Of a DNA stretch of 64,000 nt, positions 8,301 through 20,929 are shown piece by piece. Below the pieces are notes generated by a model, which saw only the letters and a program-made list of their open reading frames with translations, made no database searches and was not told where the DNA came from. The DNA comes from Azospirillum rugosum (GTDB lineage Bacteria; Pseudomonadota; Alphaproteobacteria; Azospirillales; Azospirillaceae), in NCBI RefSeq assembly GCF_017876155.1, contig NZ_JAGINP010000005.1, positions 62,001-126,000 of the forward strand, read 5' to 3'. The position numbers were made by a program, and so were the translations under genes. Numbering within the stretch: the first letter of the stretch is position 1; each line of letters starts with the position of its first letter.

Positions 8301-9665
8301 TCAGCCGGCGGTGTGGTCCAGCGCGGTGTAGTGGATCTGCGACGGATCGTGCGCAGCGTCCACGTGATCCAGCCCGTTGACCGTCAGGTCGTGCAGCGCG
8401 GCAGCCACCTCGGCCGTCGGGGTCGCCACGGCCGCGGCGGCGGCCGGCTGGGCCTGCACGGCGGCGTGGGTCCAGACGTTGACGTTGTCCTGGCCATCGA
8501 CCTGGTGGACGCCTTCCGACAGGGCCTGGGCGGAGGCCGGCGACCAGGGGGCCTTGCCGGAACCGGCGCCGCCGGAGTACAGGCCGGACTTGATGGCGTT
8601 CATCTTGGTCTGGTCGACGGACTGCCAGTCGTCCTTCAGGATGCCGCCCGTGTCGCCCGAGTTCGGGTTCCACGACCAGTAGGTCCAGCTGGCGCCCTCC
8701 TTGCCCGCACCCAGGTCGTTGGAGCCGTTGCCATCGAAGTCGCCGTTCATGTACTGGACGAGCTTGGCGATGTAGGCCTTGTCCTCGGCGGTGTCGAGCT
8801 TGCCGCCGAACTCACCCACCAGCACCGGCGCCTTGTTGTCCTTCAGCGCCCAGCCCCAGTTGTCGGTGTACTGCTTCGGCAGGTTGTTCGGGAAGTTCGG
8901 GTCGTTGAACCACGACATCTGGTTGACCGACGGGCCGTAGGAGTGGACCGAGTAGACCAGCTTGTCCGGCACGTCGAACTCGATCGGGCGATCCTTGGCG
9001 CCGGCGAGGTTGCCGCCCCACCAATCCCACTTGTTGTCGTGGATCTCCACGCCCTCGACCAGCAGCAGCCAGTCCTTGTTCACGGACTGGATGGCGTTGC
9101 CGATGCGCTCCGCGGCCCAGGCCCAGTCGGTGGCCTTGTCGCCGCCGCCCCAGGTCGCGTCGCCGTGCGGCTCGTTGTGCAGGTCGGCACCGATGACGGT
9201 GTCGTTGCCCTTGTAGCGCTCGGCCAGCATCTTCCAGTTTTCGATCATCTTCGACTCGGGGTACTTGTCGTCGTACCACAGGCCGTTCTCGTTGGCGGAC
9301 GCACCGTCGCTGGAGCGATGGTGGTCCAGGATGACCTTCAGGCCGATGCGGCCGGCATAGTCGATCACCTTGTCCATCACCTCGAGCGGGGTCTTGTTCT
9401 CGAGGTCGGGGTTCTTGGAGGTGTCGATGCCCGTCGCACGGTCCGCGTCAAGGCCCGCATCGCTCCACGGAAGACGGATGGTGTTGAAGCCGAGGGACTT
9501 CATCTGGTCCATCATCCCCCAGTAACCGCGCATGTCCATGCCGTTGGGGTTGAAGACGAAGCCCTCGCCACCGAACCAGTTCACGCCGGTCAGCTTGATG
9601 TTCTGGCCCGACGAATCGACGATCTGGTTGCCGTCCGTGTGCAGGAAGCCATTGGCGATGGTCAT
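8301..9665 (-). CDS. GH5-family glycoside hydrolase (cellulase-like), leaderless
   Basis: A 454-residue protein predicted to cut beta-1,4-linked polysaccharides. Residues 1-365 are a GH5 barrel: GVNWFGGEGF at the start, DHHRSSDG after strand 3, acid/base Glu165 in ADLHNEPHGD, HSYGP after strand 6 and nucleophile Glu285 in VLVGEFGGK. There is no N-terminal signal peptide. Residues about 393-454 (NVNVWTHAAVQAQ... LDHTAG) form a tail that matches the end of the CAP protein at 23204-24634, which suggests a shared C-terminal export or anchoring signal, perhaps type I secretion. ATG at 9665 is preceded by AGG; the frame extending upstream to 9788 is not used because it lacks family similarity. Confidence 0.9.
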   Translation of the reverse strand: MTIANGFLHTDGNQIVDSSGQNIKLTGVNWFGGEGFVFNPNGMDMRGYWGMMDQMKSLGFNTIRLPWSDAGLDADRATGIDTSKNPDLENKTPLEVMDKVIDYAGRIGLKVILDHHRSSDGASANENGLWYDDKYPESKMIENWKMLAERYKGNDTVIGADLHNEPHGDATWGGGDKATDWAWAAERIGNAIQSVNKDWLLLVEGVEIHDNKWDWWGGNLAGAKDRPIEFDVPDKLVYSVHSYGPSVNQMSWFNDPNFPNNLPKQYTDNWGWALKDNKAPVLVGEFGGKLDTAEDKAYIAKLVQYMNGDFDGNGSNDLGAGKEGASWTYWSWNPNSGDTGGILKDDWQSVDQTKMNAIKSGLYSGGAGSGKAPWSPASAQALSEGVHQVDGQDNVNVWTHAAVQAQPAAAAAVATPTAEVAAALHDLTVNGLDHVDAAHDPSQIHYTALDHTAG

Positions 9666-10099
9666 TGTTCTGAACCTCGTTGCCGTTCGCGTTGGTCCCG
9701 AGGCTGGCCGTTTATGGTTAACGAAACATTGCCATTCGCGCCGAGCTTTTGCCGCATTTGTTCGGGGTTGTGACCAAATGCGGTTCATAGGATTTATCTG
9801 GTATTTTTGCCAACAGGCGCGATCCGAGAGCTTGCGCTGTTTTGAACGGCATTTTGCAAGAAGATGGTTCGGAATTGCCGAGACCTTGCAGACCGCAAAG
9901 TTGGGTGGTGCTTATACCTTTGCGTTGGAAATTTCTTCCGCTCACCGATGGTCTGAGCGCCGGCGTTCGAGGTATTCCGCCGCGGGTGGCCGTCGGCACC
10001 ACCGGTGGTTTCCACTTCAAATTGAACCAGACCCGCCTAACACAGATCGCTCCGGGCATGGTAACGAACGCCGGTGATCGTAGCCGGAGGTTCGTGCCG
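9666..10099. other. Divergent intergenic region between GH5 and RGS-like genes
   Basis: 434 bases with no convincing gene, noticeably more AT-rich than the flanks between about 9720 and 9960. It must contain the promoters of the two divergent genes. I can identify only the Shine-Dalgarno GGAGG at 10086-10090 for the plus-strand gene; no promoter matches a consensus well enough to call. The plus-strand frame stays open here but lacks a ribosome-binding site and protein-like composition. Confidence 0.6.
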
Positions 10100-10780
10100 A
10101 TGAGCGTTCTTGCCGAATGGGAAAAGCAGAAGAAGCAGTTCGAGAAGGCCACCGGCAAGAAGAAGCCGAAGACGAAGATCTTCGGCATCGCCTTCAAGGC
10201 GACGGGCATATCGAAGGCGCTGGCCCTGTTCGACAAGGCGACCAGCTTCCGGGCCAAGAACGCGGCGATGCACCTCTTCGTCGCCCAGGCCACGGCCTAC
10301 ATGAAGGCCCTGAAGGAAGAAGCCGACGCCTGCGACGGCAAGGAGGACGCCGATTACCGGAAGGCGGTCAAGGCCCTGGCCGACGGCATCGAAGACGTCA
10401 GCAAATTGGCCGCCGCCGAGACCACGAGAACCTTCAAGGATCTTGAAAAGCTCGTGAAATCCGGAAAGCTCAAGGACGTCCGAAAATATTGCGAGGGTGA
10501 GTTCAGCACCGAAAACTTCGACTTCCTGATGGCGGTCCAGAAGGTCAAGAAGCTGACGGACCTGCGCGCGCTGCTCGACGAGTACATCTCGGGATCGGCG
10601 GCCAAGGAGATCAACCTCGGCAGCACGGCGAAGAAGGCCTACTTTTCAGCGCTTCGCGGCGAACATGATTTCAAGGACGCCGTGGACAAGCTGAAGAACG
10701 ACGCCATGATGAACCTGTGCGACACGCTGGCGCGCTACATCAACACGCTGAAGATCCCGAAGGTCAAGTCGACGCTGTGA
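10100..10780 (+). CDS. RGS-domain-like protein (putative bacterial regulator of G-protein signalling fold)
   Basis: A 226-residue Lys-rich protein (37 Lys, 7 Arg, odd for this GC-rich genome). Residues 1-110 are helical and unrecognised. Residues about 112-215 read like a eukaryotic RGS box: DLEKLVKSG; CEGEFSTENFDFLMAV; LLDEYISGSAAKEINLGS; FKDAVDKL; MMNLCDTLARYI. Compared from memory with RGS4 (SEYSEENIDFW, NEFISVQATKEVNLDS, EKDSYRRFL), the G-alpha-contact positions are kept: Glu138-Asn139, Asn172, Asp208, Arg212. No signal peptide or membrane helix. ATG at 10100 has GGAGG nine bases upstream; an in-frame ATG at 10058 lacks one. It is divergent from the GH5 gene and convergent with the M32 gene. 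The assignment rests on motif order, not a search. Confidence 0.7.
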   Translation: MSVLAEWEKQKKQFEKATGKKKPKTKIFGIAFKATGISKALALFDKATSFRAKNAAMHLFVAQATAYMKALKEEADACDGKEDADYRKAVKALADGIEDVSKLAAAETTRTFKDLEKLVKSGKLKDVRKYCEGEFSTENFDFLMAVQKVKKLTDLRALLDEYISGSAAKEINLGSTAKKAYFSALRGEHDFKDAVDKLKNDAMMNLCDTLARYINTLKIPKVKSTL

Positions 10781-10802
10781 CGCCAGAGCACCTCCGGGGG
10801 CC

Positions 10803-12292
<1,490 letters not shown>

Positions 12293-12296
<4 letters not shown>

Positions 12297-13033
12297 GAGG
12301 GGGTCCCGATCCGGCGGCGTTGCGACAGGACATAGACGACGATCAGCGTCGCGGCGAGGCTATACCACGTGATCGCGTATTGCAGGTGGTTGTTCGGCAG
12401 CTCCACCTGCGGCTGAATGCCGTTGAGCGGGGCGGAGCCGCGGGACGGGTCCGGCAATGCCTCCACCACCACCGGGGCGACGTTGGGCAGCCCCACGGAG
12501 GCCGCCATGACCGGCGGGTCGATCCGCATCCAGGCGTCGGCGCCCGGCCGATTGTCGGGCTGAAGCCAGCCGGCGGGCTGCGGCAGGCGGACCATCCCGG
12601 TCAGGGTGACCGGCCCCTCCACACGGCTGTCCGGGCGGGTGGCGGGGTCGCGCTTGTCCATGGGGACGAAGCCGCGGTTCACCAGCACCACGCCGGCTCC
12701 ATCGGCGCGCTCCAGCGGGGTCAGCACCTCGTAGCCGACCTGCCCCTGGTGGGGCCGCGCGATCAGCCGCATCTCCTTGTCGTTCAGGAATCGGCCGGAC
12801 AGCGTGACGGGGCGGAATTCGAAATCGGCGGGGTCCGCGATCGTGGCGGGCAGAGGCGCCGGGGCGGCGTGCAGGCGCTGCTCCACCCGGTGGATCAGCT
12901 CGTCCTTCCAGTGCAGCCGCTGCACCTGCCACGTGCCGAGCGCCAGCATGACCAGCACCGCAGGCACGGTGGTCAGCGTCGCCCACAGCGACGGGCGGAA
13001 GCGGCGGGGTTCGGCGGTCGCCGTCATGGTCAC
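12293..13033 (-). CDS. SURF1 family cytochrome oxidase assembly protein
   Basis: Inner-membrane assembly factor linked to heme a insertion into subunit I of aa3 oxidase. 246 residues, with an N-terminal membrane helix (LWATLTTVPAVLVMLALGTWQVQRLHWK, carrying the G-TWQ-RL motif), a periplasmic domain with FEFRPVTLSGRF, VNRGFVP and NNHLQYAITWYSLA, and a second C-terminal helix. GTG at 13033 overlaps the DUF983 stop by four bases; an ATG two codons in (13027) is an alternative. It ends in a 4-bp overlap with the M32 gene. Confidence 0.94.
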
Positions 13034-13413
13034 GCGTCGGTGTCCTCAAGCTCGTCGCGGCGGTGGCGGTACTGCAGCGCCACCACATAGGCCTTGGCCG
13101 GGCGCAGCATGCCCAGCGCCAGCCCGAGGATCACGATGCTCCAGACGATGGCGTGAAGCCAGAGCGGCCACTCCACGGTCATCGACACCCACAGCGCGAC
13201 GGGAACGACCAGGAAGCCCAGGATGAAGATCAGGAACACGGCCGGGCCGTCGCCGCTGTCCTGGCGGGCGAGGTTCAGCCCGCAGACGGAGCAGCGCTCG
13301 TTGGTGGTCAGGAAGCCCTTGAACAGCTTCCCCCGGCCGCAGCGCGGGCAGGCACAGCGCAGGCCCGCGGTCATCGGCGAGACGTTCGGATAGTAGGTGC
13401 TCACCACACCCAT
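13030..13413 (-). CDS. DUF983 family membrane protein
   Basis: A ~127-residue protein with an N-terminal zinc-ribbon-like motif (CACPRCGRGKLFKGFL... CSVCGLNL) followed by two membrane helices (AVFLIFILGFLVVPVALWV and AIVWSIVILGLALGML). DUF983 genes sit in alphaproteobacterial cox operons between ctaE and SURF1, as here, and are thought to belong to oxidase assembly, but the function is unproven. The start is uncertain: ATG 13413 has AGG immediately next to it, while GTG 13404 has AGGA at a better distance; both keep the cysteines. Confidence 0.85.
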   Translation of the reverse strand: MGVVSTYYPNVSPMTAGLRCACPRCGRGKLFKGFLTTNERCSVCGLNLARQDSGDGPAVFLIFILGFLVVPVALWVSMTVEWPLWLHAIVWSIVILGLALGMLRPAKAYVVALQYRHRRDELEDTDA

Positions 13414-13430
13414 CCTTTCGTGGACCAAGT

Positions 13431-13577
13431 CCCCTCGCCCGCCTCCGGCGGGAGAGGGAGGGGCCCATGGCGGAGCCGTGGGAGGGTGAGGGCTAGGTTT
13501 CTCGGGATGACCTTGCCCTCACCCTCCCGCCGTCGGCGGGTCCCTCCCTCTCCCAGCAGGGCTGGGAGAGGGCGAGA
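13431..13577. repeat. Long pyrimidine/purine-rich inverted repeat (CCCTCACCCTCCC type), copy 1
   Basis: Two mirrored GC-rich arms, CCCCTCGCCC...GGGAGGGTGAGGG at 13431-13492 and CCCTCACCCTCCCGCC...GAGAGGGCGAG ending at 13577, fill the gap between ctaE and the DUF983 gene. Each arm also contains a smaller hairpin. Related elements occur at 34576-34740 and 37416-37525. Being inside the cox operon, it could attenuate or stabilise parts of the transcript. Confidence 0.7.
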
Positions 13578-13587
13578 AGGCAACCGG

Positions 13588-14457
13588 TCAGTGGGCGCCG
13601 CCGCCGTGCGAGCCCCACCAGTAGACCGACACGAACAGGAACAGCCAGACCACGTCGACGAAGTGCCAGTACCAGGCCGCCGCCTCGAAGCCGAAGTGGC
13701 TCTTCGGGGTGAAGTGGCCCTTCATGGTGCGGATCCAGCAGACGGCCAGGAAGATCGTGCCGACGATGACGTGGAAGCCGTGGAAGCCCGTCGCCATGAA
13801 GAAGGTGGACGGGTAGATGCCTTCCTTGAAGCCGAAGGCGGCGTGGGCGTATTCCCAGCCCTGGAAGAAGGTGAACATCACGCCCAGCAGGACCGTCAGG
13901 CCCAGCGCCTTGGAGGCCTCGGCGTTCTTGCCCTCGATGATGGCGTGGTGCGCCCAGGTGACGGTGACGCCCGACAGAAGCAGGATCAGCGTCATCATCA
14001 GCGGCAGGTGGAAGGTCTCCAGCGGCTCGATGTTCGGCGGCGGCCAGACGCCCTGCGGGTTCTCGGCGAAGACCTTCGGGAACAGGGCGGCGTCGTAGAA
14101 GGCCCAGAAGAAGGCGGCGAAGAACATCACCTCCGACGCGATGAACAGCGACATGCCGTAGCGCAGGCCGATCTTCACCACCGGGGTGTGCGCCTTCTCG
14201 CGCACGGCTTCGCGGATGACGTCGCGCCACCAGCCGAACATCACGCCCAGGATGGACGCGAAGCCCAGGATGGCCAGCAGCTTGCCGCCCCCGTGCATGT
14301 AGATGACCATGCCCAGCGCGAACAGGCCGCCCGCGAAGGCGCCCAGCAGCGGCCAGGGGCTTGGCTTCACCAGATGGTAGGGATGCGGAATGCCGGCCCC
14401 GGCGCCGTGCGCGGAGGCAGGCGGATGCGGCATTTGCGCGTGCGTGATGTCGGCCAT
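13588..14457 (-). CDS. ctaE: Cytochrome c oxidase subunit III
   Basis: Third core subunit of the aa3-type oxidase in the inner membrane. 289 residues with seven predicted membrane helices. Conserved features: PYHLVKPSPWPLLGAF at the start, FIASEVMFFAAFFWAFYDAAL (SE-MFF motif), WAHHAI, TGFHGFHVIVGTIFL and AAAWYWHFVDVVWLFLFVSVYWWG at the C-terminus. ATG at 14457 gives the family length; the longer open frame to 14520 adds nothing conserved. It follows ctaG by 90 bases. Confidence 0.97.
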   Translation of the reverse strand: MADITHAQMPHPPASAHGAGAGIPHPYHLVKPSPWPLLGAFAGGLFALGMVIYMHGGGKLLAILGFASILGVMFGWWRDVIREAVREKAHTPVVKIGLRYGMSLFIASEVMFFAAFFWAFYDAALFPKVFAENPQGVWPPPNIEPLETFHLPLMMTLILLLSGVTVTWAHHAIIEGKNAEASKALGLTVLLGVMFTFFQGWEYAHAAFGFKEGIYPSTFFMATGFHGFHVIVGTIFLAVCWIRTMKGHFTPKSHFGFEAAAWYWHFVDVVWLFLFVSVYWWGSHGGGAH

Positions 14458-14547
14458 CGTCTCTTTCCAACCCCGATTTGTTTCGCCGATCTTGTCTCGT
14501 GGTTCGCGGTCGCCCGCCACCCGTTGCTTCTTATGTGCTTCCGTCGC

Positions 14548-15135
14548 TCAATTCGTCGTGCCTTGCGGCTTGGCCGCATGCTGCGCCAGCACCTGCTTTT
14601 CGTCGTTCGCGCGGAAGAAGGTGTAGGACAGCGTGATGGTGCCGACGTCCTCCATGTTCGGGTCGTCGGCCAGGGCCGGGTCGACGAAGAAGGCGACCGG
14701 CATGTCCACCTGCTGCCCAGGCTCCAGCACCTGCTCGTTGAAGCAGAAGCACTGGATCTTGTTGAAGTAGATGCCGGCCTTGTCCGGCGTGACGTTGTAG
14801 ACCGCCGTGCCGACCGTGGGCTTGGCGGAGCGATTCTCCGCCCGGTAGTTGGCAAGGCCCGTCTCGCCCAGCTTCACCTTCACCTCGCGCAGCTCCGGCT
14901 GGAAATTCCAGGGCAGCGCGTTGTTGACGTCCGCGTTGAAGCGGATGGTGATGGTGCGGTCGACGATCCGCGTGGCGGCGGCCTCCGCCCGCTGCGTGGT
15001 CCCGCCGAAGCCGGTGACCCGGCAGAACAGCGAATAGAGGGGGGCCGACGCGAAGGCCAGCCCGACCATGCCGGCCACCAGCCCGAACAGGGCGATGCCG
15101 AACAGACGGTTGCGCCGCCGGATCTTGTCGTTCAT
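14548..15135 (-). CDS. ctaG: Cytochrome c oxidase assembly protein CtaG/Cox11
   Basis: Membrane-anchored copper chaperone that delivers Cu to the CuB site of subunit I. 195 residues: one N-terminal membrane helix (LFGIALFGLVAGMVGLAFASAPLYSLFCRVTGFGGT, with the conserved YSLFCRVTGF), then a periplasmic immunoglobulin-like domain with the copper-binding motif CFCFNEQ and the C-terminal MPVAFFVDP and LSYTFF signatures. ATG at 15135 is chosen by family length. It lies between the coxF-like gene and ctaE in the usual alphaproteobacterial order. Confidence 0.96.
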   Translation of the reverse strand: MNDKIRRRNRLFGIALFGLVAGMVGLAFASAPLYSLFCRVTGFGGTTQRAEAAATRIVDRTITIRFNADVNNALPWNFQPELREVKVKLGETGLANYRAENRSAKPTVGTAVYNVTPDKAGIYFNKIQCFCFNEQVLEPGQQVDMPVAFFVDPALADDPNMEDVGTITLSYTFFRANDEKQVLAQHAAKPQGTTN

Positions 15136-15158
15136 GGCCCCCTCCCCTGCATCCCGCC

Positions 15159-15182
15159 TAAAGCGAATTGTCATTCGCTTTA
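15159..15182. repeat. Short palindrome TAAAGCGAATTG/TCATTCGCTTTA
   Basis: Near-perfect 24-base palindrome just upstream of ctaG. A sister copy, AAAGCGGATCGCAATCCGCTTT, lies at 15251-15272 at the other end of the same intergenic gap. Both have the AAAGCG...CGCTTT frame typical of short repeats dispersed in alphaproteobacterial genomes. Confidence 0.65.
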
Positions 15183-15250
15183 GATTCATATGGCCTCATT
15201 CGCCGGCCGGGCTTCGGCCGCATGGGCGGCCGGGCCCGCGGTCGCGGTCC

Positions 15251-15272
15251 AAAGCGGATCGCAATCCGCTTT
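15251..15272. repeat. Short palindrome AAAGCGGATCG/CAATCCGCTTT overlapping a stop codon
   Basis: A 22-base palindrome whose end overlaps the TAA stop (complement of 15271-15273) of the small coxF-like gene, so the repeat unit contributes to its 3' end. It pairs with the copy at 15159-15182. Confidence 0.65.
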
Positions 15273-15423
15273 AATGCGCGCCGCCCATGCGGACGACGGT
15301 GATGACGTAGAACAGCACGACCAGCGCGATCAGCGCGGCCAGGACCGCGTAATTGCGCCCGCGCAGCCGCCGGCGCCGTTCAATTTCCGAGCTTTCATCA
15401 TTCAAGTTGGCCATAACGGTCAT
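15271..15423 (-). CDS. Small CoxF-like membrane protein of the cox operon
   Basis: A 50-residue protein with an N-terminal polar stretch ([20 protein letters not shown]) and one membrane helix ([20 protein letters not shown]). Position between ctaB and ctaG matches the tiny CoxF-type protein of alphaproteobacterial aa3 operons, whose function is unclear. Its ATG overlaps the ctaB stop (ATGA), indicating coupled translation; a second ATG at 15414 is possible. Confidence 0.75.
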   Translation of the reverse strand: MTVMANLNDESSEIERRRRLRGRNYAVLAALIALVVLFYVITVVRMGGAH

Positions 15424-16349
15424 GCCCCACCTCCGGTGACGAGGTGCTCGCCCACCAGCAGGGCGAACAGCAGGAACAGGTAGAGGATCGAGAAGCCGAA
15501 CATCTGCTTGGCCGGCTTGTCGTCGGTCGCCCGCAACACGCGGACGGCGCACAGCACGAACAGCAGGCCCAGCAGGCTCGACCCGATCAGGTAGGCGAGC
15601 CCGCCGATCCCGACGGCGTAGGGCGCCGCGGCCACCGGAAGCAGCACCAGCGTGTAGAGCAGCATCTGGCGCTTCGTCGCCTCCGGCCCCGCCACGACCG
15701 GCATCATCGGGACCCCGGCGCGGGTGTAGTCCCCATTGCGGAACAGCGCCAGCGCCCAGAAGTGCGGCGGCGTCCACAGGAAAATCAGCAGGAACAGCAG
15801 GATGGAGGGCAACTCGACCCCGCCGGTCACCGCCGCCCAGCCGATCATCGGCGGGAAGGCGCCGGCAGCACCCCCGATCACGATGTTCTGCGGCGTGCGG
15901 CGCTTCAGCCACATGGTGTAGACGAACACGTAGAAGCCGACGGTGAGCGCCAGCAGGGCCGCCGCCACCCAGTTGACGGCCAACCCCATGACCACGACGG
16001 ACGCCGCGGCCAGAATCACGCCGAAGGCCAGCGCGTTGTCCGGCTCCACCCGGCCCGACGGGATCGGGCGCTTCGCCGTGCGGGACATGATCGCGTCGAT
16101 GTCGCGGTCGTACCACATGTTGATGGCGCCGGACGCGCCCGCCCCCACCGCGATGCACAGCACCGCCACCGCCGCGAGCACCGGGTGCATATGCCCCGGC
16201 GCCACCACGATTCCGGCAAGGCCGGTGAACACCACCAGCGACATCACGCGCGGCTTCAGCAACTCGATGTAGTCGCCCGCGGTCGATCCGCCCAATCCAC
16301 TGTCGGCAAACCGCCCGTCCGCTGCCCGTTCCAGGCTCAGGTCCGTCAT
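15420..16349 (-). CDS. ctaB: Protoheme IX farnesyltransferase (heme O synthase)
   Basis: Membrane prenyltransferase attaching a farnesyl group to heme b to make heme O, the precursor of heme A for the oxidase. 309 residues with about nine helices. The UbiA-type motifs are present: [19 protein letters not shown] with the Mg/diphosphate-binding aspartates, and the [23 protein letters not shown] segment. It sits 62 bases after ctaD and overlaps the following coxF-like gene by four bases. Confidence 0.96.
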   Translation of the reverse strand: MTDLSLERAADGRFADSGLGGSTAGDYIELLKPRVMSLVVFTGLAGIVVAPGHMHPVLAAVAVLCIAVGAGASGAINMWYDRDIDAIMSRTAKRPIPSGRVEPDNALAFGVILAAASVVVMGLAVNWVAAALLALTVGFYVFVYTMWLKRRTPQNIVIGGAAGAFPPMIGWAAVTGGVELPSILLFLLIFLWTPPHFWALALFRNGDYTRAGVPMMPVVAGPEATKRQMLLYTLVLLPVAAAPYAVGIGGLAYLIGSSLLGLLFVLCAVRVLRATDDKPAKQMFGFSILYLFLLFALLVGEHLVTGGGA

Positions 16350-16411
16350 TCTCTCTGCCCTCCAACCGGGGGCTGCTCACCGCCCCCGGCCTAGATACTC
16401 ACGTGTACTTA

Positions 16412-18944
<2,533 letters not shown>

Positions 18945-19411
18945 CCCCAACCCTCTCGTTGGCCGCAACCGGTGGTCATAGGCCGCGGTTTACCCTTCCC
19001 GCCGGCCCCTCCGTCGCCCATATTGTTTGTGTACCGAACTATTAGCACGGCATACAGTCGGGCGTTCCGGCGAGGGCCGGATGCTGCAGAGATCATGCCG
19101 TTCGTGGCGCGACATTTCGCTGCAGCACGAGCTTAACCCTGCATTGCGCTTGGGAACAAGCACGCCGTCCTCACACGAAGGACATAGGCGCAGTGCGGCG
19201 TTGAAGCTCTCTCATCGCTAGAGGTTGAGCCCACGCATGGGTTTAGCACTGCGACATCCTGTCGCACATTGTTCGTGTCGCGAATTGTCTCGACGGAACA
19301 AGGGCCTAGCACCCGCCCGGCGCCGGCGCGCCGCCCCCTTAAGGGTCTGCCGACACGGTCCGGGCGACGCTTGTCGCCGGTCCCGACCGGCGACTCGCCA
19401 TTCCTCCGGAC
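18945..19411. other. Upstream region of the cox operon
   Basis: 467 bases without a convincing gene, between the DUF3422 gene and ctaC on the same strand. It should contain the cox promoter; no sigma consensus is clear. Two small inverted repeats stand out: GCGACA-TCC-TGTCGC at 19251-19265 and GTCGCCGG...CCGGCGAC at 19373-19394. The latter lies just after the DUF3422 stop and may end that transcript. Confidence 0.5.
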
Positions 19412-20755
19412 TCAGTGCCCGCCGGTGATGGCCTTGCGGACTCGGCGCACGCCGGACCAGACGAAGGCGATCACGATGGGAATCATCAGGCCGACGATCA
19501 GGTCCGGATCGACCTTCATGCCGAAGCCCTTCATCCCCTTCGCGGCGTAGCCGACGATGCCCACCAGATAGTAGCTGATCGCCACGACCGAGAAGCCCTC
19601 GACCGTCTCCTGCAAGCGGAGCTGCATCTGCGCACGCTTGTCCATGGAGGCCAGCAGCTCGGCGTTCTGCCCTTCCACGGCGATCTCCACGCGGGTGCGC
19701 AGCAGGTTGCTGGCGCGGGCCACCCGCTGCGACAGGGCCTGGAGCCGCGCGTGGGCCGCCTCGCAGGTGCGGATCGCCGGGGCGAGGCGGCGGTCCATGA
19801 ACTCGCCCACCGTGGGCAGCCCCTCGATGCGGACCTCGCGCAGCTCCTCGATGCGCTTCTCCACCAGCTTGTAGTAGGCGCGGGCCGCATCGAAGCGGTA
19901 GGCGGTCTCGGCGGCGATCTGCTCCGTCTGGGCGGCGAGCAGGGTCAGGCGGTCGAGCAGGTCGCGCTCGTCGTCCAGCCCGCCCAGCGTGGCGATCCGG
20001 GCGGTCAGGTCGGCCAGATCCGCCTCGATCGGGCCGATTCGCGGCAGCACCCCGCGCGCCACCGGCAGCGCCAGCAGGGCCATGACCCGATAGGTCTCGA
20101 TCTCCAGCAGGCGCTGCACGGTGCGGCCGGCCTGGTTCGGGGTCATGCCGTGGTCGGCGATCAGGATGCGGGAGAAGCCGTCGCCGTGGATGCGGAAGTC
20201 GGTCCAGGCCGTGGCCGCGCGCCCGGAAATCCGCGTGCCGATGTAGCCCTGCGACCCGAACATGGCGGCGAGCATGTTGGCCGACGGCTCCGGCGAATCG
20301 GCGTCCAGCAGGGCCACATGGACGCCGACCATCAACTCGCCCGGCAGCCCGGCCAGCCAGTCCCGCGGCACGGCGTTCAGCGCCGGATCCTGGAACGGGT
20401 CCGCCAACACGCCGGGCACGGTGGCGTTGGGCCGGAAGATGGTCCAGGTGGAGAATTCGGTGTGCCGTTCCCACTTCAGGCGGAAGCTGCCGAAGGAACC
20501 GCTGTAGTGCGTCGCCCCGGCCGGCGGGCGCGGCACGCCCGCCCAGTCGCACAGCTTTTCCAGCTGTCTCCGGTCGGCCTCCGCCGCCCCCTCGCCGGAG
20601 AGCATGGCGAGCATGGTCGCGCGCACCGGAGCGGCCAGCACCTCCGGCGGGCGGGTGTGCACCTCGTTGGTCAGGGTCACGCGCAGGGCATGGTCCTTCA
20701 GCGGGCGGGCGGCGGCCTCCAGGCTCTGGCCGAGCGCTGCGGTTTCCCCGGTCAT
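19412..20755 (-). CDS. DUF3422 family membrane protein
   Basis: A 447-residue protein of a proteobacterial family of unknown function. Conserved start RVTLTNEVHTRPPE and HYSGSFGSFRLKWERHTEFSTWTI. The middle (about 240-390) is long, helical and partly coiled-coil; two membrane helices lie at the C-terminus (FSVVAISYYLVGIVGYAAKG and DLIVGLMIPIVIAFVWSGV). The architecture (cytoplasmic domain, coiled coil, C-terminal hairpin) resembles CorA-like membrane insertion, but no GMN motif is present, so a transport role is not claimed. ATG at 20755 is preferred to the in-frame start at 20773. Confidence 0.85.
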   Translation of the reverse strand: MTGETAALGQSLEAAARPLKDHALRVTLTNEVHTRPPEVLAAPVRATMLAMLSGEGAAEADRRQLEKLCDWAGVPRPPAGATHYSGSFGSFRLKWERHTEFSTWTIFRPNATVPGVLADPFQDPALNAVPRDWLAGLPGELMVGVHVALLDADSPEPSANMLAAMFGSQGYIGTRISGRAATAWTDFRIHGDGFSRILIADHGMTPNQAGRTVQRLLEIETYRVMALLALPVARGVLPRIGPIEADLADLTARIATLGGLDDERDLLDRLTLLAAQTEQIAAETAYRFDAARAYYKLVEKRIEELREVRIEGLPTVGEFMDRRLAPAIRTCEAAHARLQALSQRVARASNLLRTRVEIAVEGQNAELLASMDKRAQMQLRLQETVEGFSVVAISYYLVGIVGYAAKGMKGFGMKVDPDLIVGLMIPIVIAFVWSGVRRVRKAITGGH

Positions 20756-20929
20756 GGCATCACCCCCCTGCACGTCAAAAGGCCCTGGTGCCGAGGGTGA
20801 GGAGCCTTGCCGGATGCCCCGCCCGTCGCCACACTATAAAGTCCGATCTTTAGACCACATCACGGGTGCGGGCGCGACCATGCCTGCGTCCATCGCCCTA
20901 CGTCTTAAGTCCGATACCCCGGAGTCCTC

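Noticed and set aside
9842..10099. Upstream in-frame extension of the RGS-like gene
   Set aside because: No ribosome-binding site, non-protein-like residues and it covers the promoter region; the GGAGG before 10100 decides the start.
19412..20755. DUF3422 protein as a CorA magnesium transporter
   Set aside because: It has a similar two-helix C-terminus, but the GMN motif is absent.
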